From assembly GCA_964447925.1 (NCBI GenBank), contig CAYUUP010000073.1, forward strand, positions 1 through 7,920: 7,920 nucleotides of DNA, read 5' to 3'. The translations under genes and the position numbers were made by a program. The stretch is from CAYUUP01 sp964447925 (GTDB taxonomy: Bacteria > Bacillota > Clostridia > Oscillospirales > Oscillospiraceae). A model generated the notes under the pieces. It worked only from the letters and a program-made list of their open reading frames with translations. It was not told the origin of the DNA and did not search any database. Position 1 is the stretch's first letter. Each line of letters begins with the position of its first letter. Of this stretch, positions 1-5,837 are shown piece after piece.

Positions 1-994
1 TGCGGGCCTGGTCCGCAATGGCCCGGGTGATGGCCTGGCGGATCCACCAGGTGGCATAGGTGGAGAACTTGTAGCCCTTGGTATAGTCAAATTTGTCAAC
101 CGCCTTGATGAGGCCCAGGTTGCCCTCCTGAATTAGATCCAAAAAGAGCATCCCCCGGCCCACATACCGTTTGGCGATGGAAACAACCAGCCGCAGGTTG
201 GCCTCTGCCAGCTTCTGTTTGCACACCTTGCCGCGATCGATGAGGGCCTGAAGCTCTGTCCGAATATCCTCCGGCACCTCATCTCCCTGGGCGGTCAACT
301 CGGCCAACTGACTGCGGGCGGCCTCTCCCTTCGACATGGCAATGGCAAGCTCCGTCTCTTCCTCAGGGGTCAGGAGGGGTACCTTACCAATCTCCTTCAG
401 ATACATCCGGACGGGATCATCCATATTGAAGGAGTCCACGAGGGTGTTGGGGTCTACGATTTCATCCTCCTCCACGTCCTCCATGACCTCCGGCAGGGGC
501 GGCTCATTGTCCGGCGAGGGGGCACCAGAAATGTCATCATCAGATACCAGGTCGATGCCCATGTTGGAGAGAATGTCATAGAATTGGTCGGACTGGGCAT
601 TTTCCAGATCCAGACTGTCCAGCTCGATCATCTCCGCAGTACCCAGCCTGCCCTTGGCCTTGGCCCGCTGGATCAGGCTGTTCAGCTTATCCGCATGGGG
701 GGCATCCTCCGGAAATTGGGAGGGAGCTTCGTTCCCAAGACTGCTGAAATCGAAGGGGGACTGCTCACTGGAATCAGGCCCCCCGGCTTCGGCCTCCTGA
801 ACGGCGCTGAGAAGGGAATCAGCAGCCGCCTCCAGCTCCTCCGGGGTATGCTCCAACAGCATATCGTCCCCGGAAAAGGATTCCAGCAGTATGTCATCCT
901 CGGGAAGGGACTCCAGCAGATCAGCGTCTTTGGTGTCTGGGGCAGTCAGTGCTGCCTCGGAGAAATTCTCCGGGATGTTCTTCTTCTTGCTCAT
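1..994 (-). CDS. rpoD: RNA polymerase primary sigma factor RpoD/SigA, N-terminal part (cut by window edge)
   Basis: Primary (housekeeping) sigma factor that recruits core RNA polymerase to -35/-10 promoters. The 331 visible residues contain, in order: a Ser/Glu/Asp-rich extension (about 1-100), region 1.1 (about 102-150, ending NMGIDLV), an acidic linker, region 1.2 (about 190-225, MDDPVRMYLKEIG), and regions 2.1-2.3 (about 258-330) with NLRLVVSIAKRYVGRG, DLIQEGNLGL and the FSTYATWWIRQAI melting and -10 recognition segment. The window edge cuts it just before region 2.4, so regions 3 and 4 lie outside. The ATG at 994-992 overlaps the dnaG TGA (ATGA) and has an upstream AGGGAGG, so translation is probably coupled to dnaG. 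The oddity is the long extension before region 1.1, which carries three tandem 10-residue repeats. The family call is secure. Confidence 0.96.
   Translation of the reverse strand, partial: MSKKKNIPENFSEAALTAPDTKDADLLESLPEDDILLESFSGDDMLLEHTPEELEAAADSLLSAVQEAEAGGPDSSEQSPFDFSSLGNEAPSQFPEDAPHADKLNSLIQRAKAKGRLGTAEMIELDSLDLENAQSDQFYDILSNMGIDLVSDDDISGAPSPDNEPPLPEVMEDVEEDEIVDPNTLVDSFNMDDPVRMYLKEIGKVPLLTPEEETELAIAMSKGEAARSQLAELTAQGDEVPEDIRTELQALIDRGKVCKQKLAEANLRLVVSIAKRYVGRGMLFLDLIQEGNLGLIKAVDKFDYTKGYKFSTYATWWIRQAITRAIADQAR
839..928 (-). repeat. Three tandem 30-bp repeats encoding an acidic decapeptide in RpoD
   Basis: RpoD residues 23-52 read as three consecutive decapeptides: DADLLESLPE, DDILLESFSG and DDMLLEHTPE. 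Each has an acidic pair followed by a hydrophobic residue and Leu-Leu-Glu. The units are diverged at DNA level, so this is an old duplication rather than a recent slippage product. The segment lies upstream of region 1.1. Confidence 0.7.
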
Positions 995-2769
995 GAAAAA
1001 TGCCCTCCCTGTTCATGTTGCCTCTGCCGCCGGAACAGCATCAGATCATTATCGTTTTCAACGCTCCGGGGCTGGTGAATCTTTTTTATGTAGTCAGCCA
1101 GGGCCTTTTCGCCGTTTGCTAGGGATAGGGGCCGCTGGCCGGACTCCAGAATATGGGTCAGATGGTTGATTTCCTCCTGGCTGAAATGCCCCTCAAGGAC
1201 GTTCAGCCCTGATGGGGGATCCCCCGCCTGCCACCGCTCCTGTAACAGACTGTACAGCCGCCCAAGAGTGGGGGAAGAGAAGTCCTCCGGGGATAGTTCC
1301 CCAACTTGGGCAAAAAAGTCCGGCTCAGCCAACAGGAGCTGTACCACACCCTCCTCCGCCCGAGCGGAGGAGGGATTGTTATAGCGCAGGCTCCGATCCT
1401 CTGGCTGCACCCGGTTGGGATTCATGGCTGCCCGTTCCTCATCCCGGCGTTGCTTTCGGTTCTTCTGCTTCCGCAAGCGGCTGACCTCCTCGGCAACCAC
1501 AGAAGGGGAGACTCCCGCTGACTCTGCGGCCCGGCTACCATAGACCTCCCGTTCCACTGGGCTTTCCAGCGCTTCAATAATGCCTGCGGCCTTCTGAAGA
1601 TAGGCTACCCGCTGGTCATCCTGACTGAAGTCATAGCTGTCAGCCAGCAGACGCAGCTGGTACTCGATATGATTCTCTGAGCCGTCCAGCAGCTTGGCAA
1701 AGGCAGCTGAGCCATATTGTTTGATGAACTCGTCCGGATCTTTGGCTCCAGTGACCCGTAGTACCCGGACGGTCAGTCCGGCACGTTCCAGCATAGGGAT
1801 GGCCCGCTGGGTGGCTTTCATGCCCGCCTGATCACCGTCATAGGCGATGACAACCTCCTTGGTGTAGCGGGAGATCAGCCGGGCATGGTCTGCAGTGAGA
1901 GAGGTTCCCAGGGATGCCACGGCACAGTCGAAGCCGGCTTGGTGGAGAGCAATGGTATCCATATAGCCCTCCGTGAGGATGATGCGGCCCTGCTTGGACT
2001 TTTTTGCGATGTTCAGCGCGAAGAGGTTGCGGCTCTTGTTGTAGACATGACTGTCAGGGGAGTTGAGGTATTTGGGAAGACTGTCATCCAGCACTCGGCC
2101 ACCAAAGCCGATGACGCTGCCCCGCACGTCAATGATGGGGAAAATAATCCGATCCCGGAAGCGGTCATAGATGTGAATGCCCTTTTCTGGCGGGGCCTGG
2201 GACTGCACTCCCCGCTGCACCACCAGACCGGTGTCCAGCAGTTCGGACTTGGTGTAGCCCTGGGCAGTCATGGCCTGGATGAGATTGTCCCAACCCGGAA
2301 GGGCATAGCCAATGCCAAAGCTGGTCAGTGTCCTGCGGGAGAGCCCCCGGCGGGCCAGGTAGTCCCGGGCACCTTCCGCCTGTGGGAGGCTGAGGTTCTG
2401 GTGGAACCAGCGGGCCGCATCACGGTTCAGAGCCAGGAGCCGCTCCCGCCTCTCCTTGTCCCCAGCGTCCCGAGACTGGCTGGGGATCTCCATCCCGGCC
2501 CGGCGGGCCAGCACTTCCACCGCATCCACAAATCCCAAGCCCTCATGTTCCCGGATAAAGCTGATGGCCCCGCCGCCCTTGTGACAGCCGAAGCAATAAT
2601 AGGTCTGCCGATCGGGATTTACAGAAAAGGAGGGTGTTTTTTCACTGTGAAAGGGGCATAGACCCCAATAGCGACCGCTTTTGCGGGTCAAGGGGACATA
2701 GTCCTGCACCAAATCCACAATATCTGTTCGGGCGATCAATTCATCCAGAAAGCTGTCTGGAATTGCCAT
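991..2769 (-). CDS. dnaG: DNA primase DnaG
   Basis: Synthesises RNA primers on single-stranded DNA at the replication fork, working with the replicative helicase. At 592 residues it has the usual length. The N-terminal CHC2 zinc-binding domain shows a Cys38/His41/Cys59/Cys62 ligand set (LCPFH, CFGC). The catalytic core follows, with RFRDRIIFPI (204-213), KYLNSPDSHVYNKSRNLF (233-250), a Toprim domain with EGYMD (267-271), the metal-binding DGD (311-313) and DPDEF (344-348). A basic linker (about 430-470) leads to a helical helicase-interaction domain. The ATG at 2769 is preceded by GGGGGAGG with a short 4-base gap. A 71-base gap separates it from dgt with no terminator visible, so co-transcription is likely; it overlaps rpoD by four bases. 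Confidence 0.98.
   Translation of the reverse strand: MAIPDSFLDELIARTDIVDLVQDYVPLTRKSGRYWGLCPFHSEKTPSFSVNPDRQTYYCFGCHKGGGAISFIREHEGLGFVDAVEVLARRAGMEIPSQSRDAGDKERRERLLALNRDAARWFHQNLSLPQAEGARDYLARRGLSRRTLTSFGIGYALPGWDNLIQAMTAQGYTKSELLDTGLVVQRGVQSQAPPEKGIHIYDRFRDRIIFPIIDVRGSVIGFGGRVLDDSLPKYLNSPDSHVYNKSRNLFALNIAKKSKQGRIILTEGYMDTIALHQAGFDCAVASLGTSLTADHARLISRYTKEVVIAYDGDQAGMKATQRAIPMLERAGLTVRVLRVTGAKDPDEFIKQYGSAAFAKLLDGSENHIEYQLRLLADSYDFSQDDQRVAYLQKAAGIIEALESPVEREVYGSRAAESAGVSPSVVAEEVSRLRKQKNRKQRRDEERAAMNPNRVQPEDRSLRYNNPSSARAEEGVVQLLLAEPDFFAQVGELSPEDFSSPTLGRLYSLLQERWQAGDPPSGLNVLEGHFSQEEINHLTHILESGQRPLSLANGEKALADYIKKIHQPRSVENDNDLMLFRRQRQHEQGGHFS
1349..1374 (-). repeat. Perfect 11-bp inverted repeat inside dnaG
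   Basis: The arms CCCTCCTCCGC (1349-1359) and GCGGAGGAGGG (1364-1374) are perfectly complementary around a 4-base loop. It forms a very GC-rich hairpin on either strand. It falls in the part of dnaG encoding residues around NNPSSARAEEG, at the linker before the C-terminal domain. No U-tract follows on the mRNA strand, so it is not a classical terminator. It could be an RNA stability or processing element, or simply coding constraint. Confidence 0.65.
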
Positions 2770-2840
2770 TCGGCCTCCCCCTTCGAGTAATTAAACAAGA
2801 CTTATTTTAACCTGGATTTCCTGCTCTTATCCATTCGGAG

Positions 2841-3851
2841 CTACTTTATCGTCCAGCCGTGGGGAATATACAGCTCAGCGTAGCGGGCTACAGCATAGGA
2901 GTCCGTCATGCCGGCAATGTAGTCACAGGCCGCCCGCTGGGCGCCCTCAGCCTCCCGAATACGGCAGTATTCCTCCGGCAGGTCATCGGGGTGACTGCAG
3001 TAATAATGGAACATCTGGGCGAGCATGGCCTCCACCTTGCTCTCCTCCCCCTTGGCGGTGGGGTTTCGGTAGACCCGGTCAAAGAGAAACTGCCGCAGTT
3101 CCTCCATGGCCTGAGCCAGTTGGGGGGTCTGGCAGATGGTACCGCTATCTCGGCTAGAGAAGATGATGTCCACTGTTAGGGTGTTGATGCGTCGGGAAGG
3201 GCTGTTTCCTAGCAGCGCTGTTAGGTTAGCCGGGATATCCGTCTCCCGGATGATGCCACCCCGGATGGCATCGTCAATGTCATGGTTAATGTAGGCAACC
3301 CGGTCTGCCAGACGGATGATCTGGCCCTCTGAGGTGGCAGGCAGCTGAGGTCCGGTGTGGCACAGGATGCCGTCTCTGACCTCATAGGTGAGGTTCAAGC
3401 CCCGTCCGTCCTTTTCCAGCTTGTCCACCACCCGCAGTGACTGGGCATTGTGGGTGAATCCGCCAGGCAGCAGACGGTTCAGCGCCCGTTCTCCAGCGTG
3501 GCCAAAGGGGGTGTGGCCCAGATCGTGGCCCAGCCCAATGGCTTCGGTCAGGTCCTCGTTGAGCCGCAGCCCCCGGGCGATGGTGCGGGCAATTCGGGTG
3601 ACCTCCAGTGTATGGGTCATCCGGGTACGGTAGTGATCGCCCTCCGGATCCAGAAAGACTTGGGTCTTGTGCTTCAGCCGCCGGAAAGATTTGGAGTGGG
3701 TAATGCGATCCACATCCCGCTGGAAGCAGGTGCGGACGCCGGATTCCTCTTCAGGCCGCTCCCGTCCCCTGGAGGCTGCCGCCAGACAAGCATAGGGGGA
3801 GAGGATATGGGTTTCTTCCGCTTCAATCTCCAGCCGAATCTCGTGACACAT
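2841..3851 (-). CDS. dgt: Deoxyguanosinetriphosphate triphosphohydrolase (dGTPase), HD superfamily
   Basis: Hydrolyses dGTP (or dNTPs more broadly) to the nucleoside and triphosphate, adjusting dNTP pools for replication. The 336 residues show the family hallmarks: RDVDRITHSKSFRRLKHKTQVF near the N-terminus (starting at Arg45), then the HD-domain metal ligands His80 (RMTHTLEV), His109-Asp110 (GLGHDLGHTPFGH) and Asp183 (LADRVAYINHD). The length fits the shorter Gram-positive dGTPase type. The ATG at 3851 has GGGAGGTGAT about nine bases upstream, which supports this start. It is the first gene of dgt-dnaG-rpoD, an order common in Clostridia. The family is clear; strict dGTP specificity versus a general dNTPase cannot be read from sequence. 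Confidence 0.93.
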   Translation of the reverse strand: MCHEIRLEIEAEETHILSPYACLAAASRGRERPEEESGVRTCFQRDVDRITHSKSFRRLKHKTQVFLDPEGDHYRTRMTHTLEVTRIARTIARGLRLNEDLTEAIGLGHDLGHTPFGHAGERALNRLLPGGFTHNAQSLRVVDKLEKDGRGLNLTYEVRDGILCHTGPQLPATSEGQIIRLADRVAYINHDIDDAIRGGIIRETDIPANLTALLGNSPSRRINTLTVDIIFSSRDSGTICQTPQLAQAMEELRQFLFDRVYRNPTAKGEESKVEAMLAQMFHYYCSHPDDLPEEYCRIREAEGAQRAACDYIAGMTDSYAVARYAELYIPHGWTIK

Positions 3852-3886
3852 GGGTCATCACCTCCCGGGATGGAGAGAGATGGGCG

Positions 3887-4007
3887 ATATACGCCTTCTC
3901 TATAAAAGTTATATACGCTGTTGTCCGCCAAAATCCTTTTTTTACGGTGCTTTTTTGAAAATTTGCAACCGCTGGGAAATGATGCCCTTCACGCCGAAAC
4001 AGCGTAT
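3887..4007. repeat. Repeated ATACGC/GCGTAT motifs upstream of dgt
   Basis: The octamer ATATACGC occurs at 3887-3894 and again at 3911-3918, 24 bases apart. ATACGCTGTT at 3913-3922 has an exact 10-base inverted copy, AACAGCGTAT, at 3998-4007. The leftmost copy is also part of a small palindrome, GGCG-ATATA-CGCC (3883-3895). The cluster overlaps the likely dgt promoter and 5' UTR, so the motifs could be operator half-sites, but no regulator is identified. Confidence 0.35.
3908..3936 (-). promoter_or_regulatory. Weak candidate promoter for the dgt-dnaG-rpoD operon
   Basis: Read on the minus strand, TATAAC (3913-3908) matches five of six -10 positions and lies about 57 bases upstream of the dgt start. 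The hexamer at -35 spacing is poor; a TTGGCG lies nearby but only 12 bases away. The stretch is AT-rich and is the most promoter-like sequence between the terminator at 4039-4066 and dgt. Confidence 0.25.
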
Positions 4008-4012
4008 CACTT

Positions 4013-4028
4013 ACAACCCATAGGTTGT
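4013..4028. repeat. Small inverted repeat next to the terminator
   Basis: ACAACC (4013-4018) and GGTTGT (4023-4028) are complementary around the 4-base loop CATA. It lies just left of the terminator hairpin. It may be part of a short terminated transcript or a protein-binding dyad; nothing else identifies it. Confidence 0.3.
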
Positions 4029-4038
4029 TATAACGGGC

Positions 4039-4066
4039 AAAAAAAGCGCAATTGTTGCGCTTTTTT
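4039..4066. terminator. Strong bidirectional Rho-independent terminator
   Basis: A-tract plus GCGCAA (4040-4051), loop TTG (4052-4054), then TTGCGC plus a T-tract (4055-4066) form a perfect 12-bp stem with a three-base loop. There are runs of T on the plus strand and on the minus strand (opposite A at 4039-4045), so it should work in both directions. It sits between divergent operons, so it isolates them, but no gene seen here ends at it. Confidence 0.8.
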
Positions 4067-4084
4067 CTTCTTCAGCATGGATGA

Positions 4085-4108
4085 TGACGCCCTCGTCAGC
4101 TTTTTTTT
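4085..4108 (+). terminator. Possible second, weak plus-strand terminator
   Basis: TGACG (4085-4089) and CGTCA (4094-4098) form a 5-bp stem with loop CCCT, followed by GC and eight T residues (4101-4108). The stem is short and two bases separate it from the T-tract, so it would be inefficient alone. With 4039-4066 it would form a tandem terminator upstream of the plus-strand promoter. Confidence 0.35.
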
Positions 4109-4122
4109 ACAGGAATTGATGC

Positions 4123-4151
4123 TTGACTTTGGAATGGTGCCAAGGTATAAA
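4123..4151 (+). promoter_or_regulatory. Sigma-A promoter of the plus-strand operon
   Basis: TTGACT (4123-4128) and TATAAA (4146-4151) each match consensus at five of six positions and are separated by exactly 17 bases. Transcription would begin near 4158, giving a leader of almost 300 bases before the first well-supported ATG at 4450. It is the best promoter match I found in the window. Confidence 0.75.
4127..4145 (+). promoter_or_regulatory. Dyad between -35 and -10, possible operator
   Basis: CTTTGG (4127-4132) and CCAAGG (4140-4145) form an interrupted palindrome (one mismatch, 7-base centre) that fills the promoter spacer and overlaps the -35 end. MerR-family regulators bind similar dyads between -35 and -10, but usually with a 19-20 base spacer, while here it is 17. 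A conventional repressor is equally possible. Confidence 0.4.
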
Positions 4152-4210
4152 ATATGAATGTAGCATTATAGGCAGATTGTACCCAAATGATCAAATTTAA
4201 AAACGATAAA

Positions 4211-4341
4211 GGGGGCATGATATGTGACGGACATAGCGGCGGCTGTCGGTCGCCTGGGAGTGGCAGCTCCTGGGGGAAAACGGTCGAGGCTCCCGCATAG
4301 GCTGCGGCAGGAAAATCAAGCAATTGCGACCCGAAAGGAGG
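4211..4341 (+). ncRNA. Structured 5' leader RNA, candidate molybdenum/tungsten cofactor riboswitch
   Basis: Three helices can be drawn. Stem A (4226-4251) pairs GAC/GTC, GACA/TGTC and GC/GC, with one G-G mismatch and a TA bulge. Stem B (4253-4260 with 4267-4274) has eight pairs including two G-U. Stem C pairs CCGCA (4293-4297) with TGCGG (4303-4307). A loose closing pairing of GGG and GCA near 4211-4217 with TGC and CCC near 4325-4332 is possible. At the 3' end, CC-GAAA-GG (4331-4338) is a GNRA-capped mini-stem running into the Shine-Dalgarno GGAGG (4337-4341), a layout suiting translational control. CTCC segments at 4267-4270 and 4290-4293 could also pair with the SD. The Moco/Tuco riboswitch assignment rests on this layout and on the molybdopterin enzyme downstream. 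I see no match to TPP, FMN, SAM-I or cobalamin signature boxes. Confidence 0.45.
4334..4341 (+). promoter_or_regulatory. Strong Shine-Dalgarno with no standard start codon at normal spacing
   Basis: AAAGGAGG is a near-perfect ribosome binding site. Nine bases after it, at 4351, the codon is ATC, in frame with the next long gene; the first GTG is at 4358, 16 bases away and in another frame. It must serve a non-canonical ATC start, a GTG leader peptide, or a gene whose start has mutated. Confidence 0.6.
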
Positions 4342-4357
4342 AACTCAAAAATCGGAA

Positions 4358-4438
4358 GTGATCAAGCAGAATCCCGGCGCACCCGCAAGGCAAGCGAACG
4401 CGGGGAACGGAACGACCACCACAACGATGTCCAGCTGA
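4358..4438 (+). CDS. Possible leader peptide or out-of-frame 5' end of the next gene (26 aa)
   Basis: From GTG 4358 a 26-residue frame reads VIKQNPGAPARQANAGNG followed by a Thr run and MSS, ending at TGA 4436-4438. Its composition (Asn/Gly/Ala/Pro/Thr) looks more natural than the Arg-rich translation in the frame of the downstream gene over the same bases. The stop lies 11 bases before ATG 4450, so it could be a leader peptide coupled to that gene, or the true N-terminus separated by a frameshift. The 16-base SD spacing is long. Weak evidence overall. Confidence 0.25.
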   Translation: MIKQNPGAPARQANAGNGTTTTTMSS

Positions 4439-4449
4439 AGCCCCTGGAA

Positions 4450-4836
4450 ATGGATGGGGAAAAACTCCTGGAGACGTTGAGAGCCGGAAAAATGGTGGGC
4501 GTATTGTCCAAGATGGAAATGATGTATGTTTTTCTGTATCATGGAGGCTACCACTGCTTTATCCACCCCCTGGACGGGGAGGAGGGACGGAGGAAGTCCT
4601 TCCCTGAGAACGAGCGAAACACCGCCATGTTTAAGAATCTGACCGCCGCAGCGGATCAGCTCTTTGCCATCACCCCCAAGGAGGGAATGGATCCCATGGG
4701 TGTCATGGTAGCGGCGGAACGGGGCATCATCGCTTATCTGGACATGACGGGGCAGCTGCCTGCGGAGGATGTGGATTTCATGTCCTGGCAGGACGCGCCA
4801 AAGGATGACAATGAGGAGGTTCAGCGACCCCAATGA
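4450..4836 (+). CDS. Hypothetical protein, first gene of the plus-strand operon
   Basis: I do not recognise the family. From ATG 4450 the product is 128 residues, starting MDGEKLLETLRAGKMVGVL, with a hydrophobic/aromatic stretch (MMYVFLYHGGYHCFIHPL), a central helical part and an acidic C-terminal tail. There is no signal peptide and no convincing membrane segment, so it is probably a soluble cytoplasmic protein. The start is uncertain: ATG 4450 lacks a good SD, the frame is open back to a TTG at 4324 that lies upstream of the strong SD, and an ATC at 4351 sits at ideal SD spacing. I chose ATG 4450 as the first conventional start. It overlaps the next gene by ATGA, indicating coupling. Confidence 0.65.
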   Translation: MDGEKLLETLRAGKMVGVLSKMEMMYVFLYHGGYHCFIHPLDGEEGRRKSFPENERNTAMFKNLTAAADQLFAITPKEGMDPMGVMVAAERGIIAYLDMTGQLPAEDVDFMSWQDAPKDDNEEVQRPQ

Positions 4837-5033
4837 AAAAGACTTATCAATTTGTATGCAGAAGCACCCGGGGCGGTTTCACCGAGTGGGCCAGCATCCG
4901 GGAGGACGGCGTGGAGGTGCGCCGCATTGACCGGAACGTGCAGCAGGAGACTGTCCGCCAGTTCCGGGAGCGGGTTGCCCCTCAGCTGGAGGCGGCTGGA
5001 TATGTCCTGGCCGACCACCAGTACACGCTTTAA
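4833..5033 (+). CDS. Hypothetical small protein, 66 aa
   Basis: I do not recognise it. The 66 residues (MKKTYQFVCRSTRGGFTEWA...) resemble a compact alpha/beta mini-domain: a likely N-terminal strand, a charged middle (EVRRIDRNVQQETVRQF) and an amphipathic helix ending in QLEAAGYVLADHQYTL. One cysteine, no membrane segment. ATG 4833 overlaps the upstream TGA, and an AGGAGGT lies 12 bases upstream inside the preceding gene. The next gene begins 12 bases after its stop. The coding frame is supported by operon spacing and RBS rather than by homology. Confidence 0.7.
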   Translation: MKKTYQFVCRSTRGGFTEWASIREDGVEVRRIDRNVQQETVRQFRERVAPQLEAAGYVLADHQYTL

Positions 5034-5045
5034 GGAGGTGCAGGT

Positions 5046-5507
5046 ATGACCACTATATCGGTTTTGATCCAGCACCACTCCGGACCCACTGGCAACGTGT
5101 TCATCTATAAAAATATGGATGGTGCATGGGAGTTCCCACACGGCACTGTCCGTACCAACGAGACGGAGGAGGAAGCTGTTTCCCGTATCGCCTGGGAGCA
5201 GCTTGGTATGAAGGTGGCGGTGGGCAAGCGTACTCTGATCGGCCACAAGGCGCCTGAGGACGGCACTGTGGAACACATCGCCTGTGGCAATATCACCCAC
5301 AACACGAACACCAAGTGTAATTACCACTGCTACTATGAGGCGGTGAACACCTGGCAGACAGAACCGAAGGAATTTACGGCGGAGTACCAGTGGGTACATC
5401 CCTCCCGGCTGGAGGAATACGGCTTCGCTGGTGATGACCTGAATTTCATGGCGAAGTATGGCCCCTGGGTGAACGCCCGGTTCGTTCCCGATGTGCGGAT
5501 GCCATAA
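5046..5507 (+). CDS. Nudix-fold protein with a degenerate Nudix box
   Basis: Nudix hydrolases cleave nucleoside diphosphates linked to another moiety. This 153-residue protein has the expected layout: an N-terminal strand (TTISVLIQHH), WEFPHGTVR leading into the Nudix box, and a later QWVHPSRLEEYGF typical of the C-terminal part of the fold. The box spans Gly33-Met55 with G-x5-E-x7-R correctly spaced (Gly33, Glu39, Arg47). The following REUxEE part reads RIAWEQ: the first catalytic Glu is Ile48 and the last is Gln52, and only Glu51 remains. Normal Mg-dependent hydrolysis may therefore be reduced or lost, and a binding or regulatory role is plausible. ATG 5046 has AAGGAGGTG five bases upstream. 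The substrate is unknown. Confidence 0.82.
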   Translation: MTTISVLIQHHSGPTGNVFIYKNMDGAWEFPHGTVRTNETEEEAVSRIAWEQLGMKVAVGKRTLIGHKAPEDGTVEHIACGNITHNTNTKCNYHCYYEAVNTWQTEPKEFTAEYQWVHPSRLEEYGFAGDDLNFMAKYGPWVNARFVPDVRMP

Positions 5508-5519
5508 AGGAGGGCGAAG

Positions 5520-5822
5520 ATGAAAAAATATATCTATGAAGCCCCCAAAACCCAGTGGGAAAAGCCCGAAATTGCAGATTATATCTTCTGCGCTCCTGCC
5601 GAGATTTCTGTATTGGCAAGCAGTGAAGATGAGGCCATGGAATTGGCCCGTACCAAGATTCAGAAGCAGTATACAGGCAGCGGCCAGCTGCTGTTGAGCG
5701 GCCTGCGCCTTGTGGCCAGCTATGATCTGCCGGTGGACTGGAGTTATGGCTATGGTGATGAGCGGAAAACTGGCCATGTTCCGCAGGAGATCGACACGGT
5801 CTCCTGCTATGAGATTCGATAA
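5520..5822 (+). CDS. Hypothetical protein, 100 aa
   Basis: I do not recognise the family. The 100-residue product starts MKKYIYEAPKTQWEKPEIAD, has a central Glu/Ala-rich helix (SSEDEAMELARTKIQ), then a predicted strand (LLLSGLRLVASYDLPV) and a Tyr/Gly-rich C-terminal part. It is probably soluble and cytoplasmic. The start is well supported by AAGGAGGG at 5507-5514. It follows the Nudix gene by 12 bases and precedes the next gene by 15 bases, so it belongs to the same transcript. Its role can only be guessed from context. Confidence 0.72.
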   Translation: MKKYIYEAPKTQWEKPEIADYIFCAPAEISVLASSEDEAMELARTKIQKQYTGSGQLLLSGLRLVASYDLPVDWSYGYGDERKTGHVPQEIDTVSCYEIR

Positions 5823-5837
5823 GGGAGGGACGAGCAA

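Noticed and set aside
1885..2661. Open frame of 258 codons on the plus strand
   Set aside because: It lies wholly opposite dnaG, whose protein is clearly conserved; the plus-strand product has no recognisable features and is a GC-rich shadow.
3921..4157. Open frame of 78 codons on the plus strand across the intergenic region
   Set aside because: It runs through the terminator hairpin and the -10 promoter element, and has a low-complexity Phe-rich product.
4324..4326. TTG as the start of the first plus-strand gene
   Set aside because: It lies upstream of, and its frame runs through, the strong SD at 4334-4341, and it has no SD of its own; the extra N-terminal residues are Arg-rich and unlike a natural protein.
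4158..4450. T-box, TPP, FMN, SAM-I or cobalamin riboswitch
   Set aside because: I looked for their signature boxes and found none in the leader.
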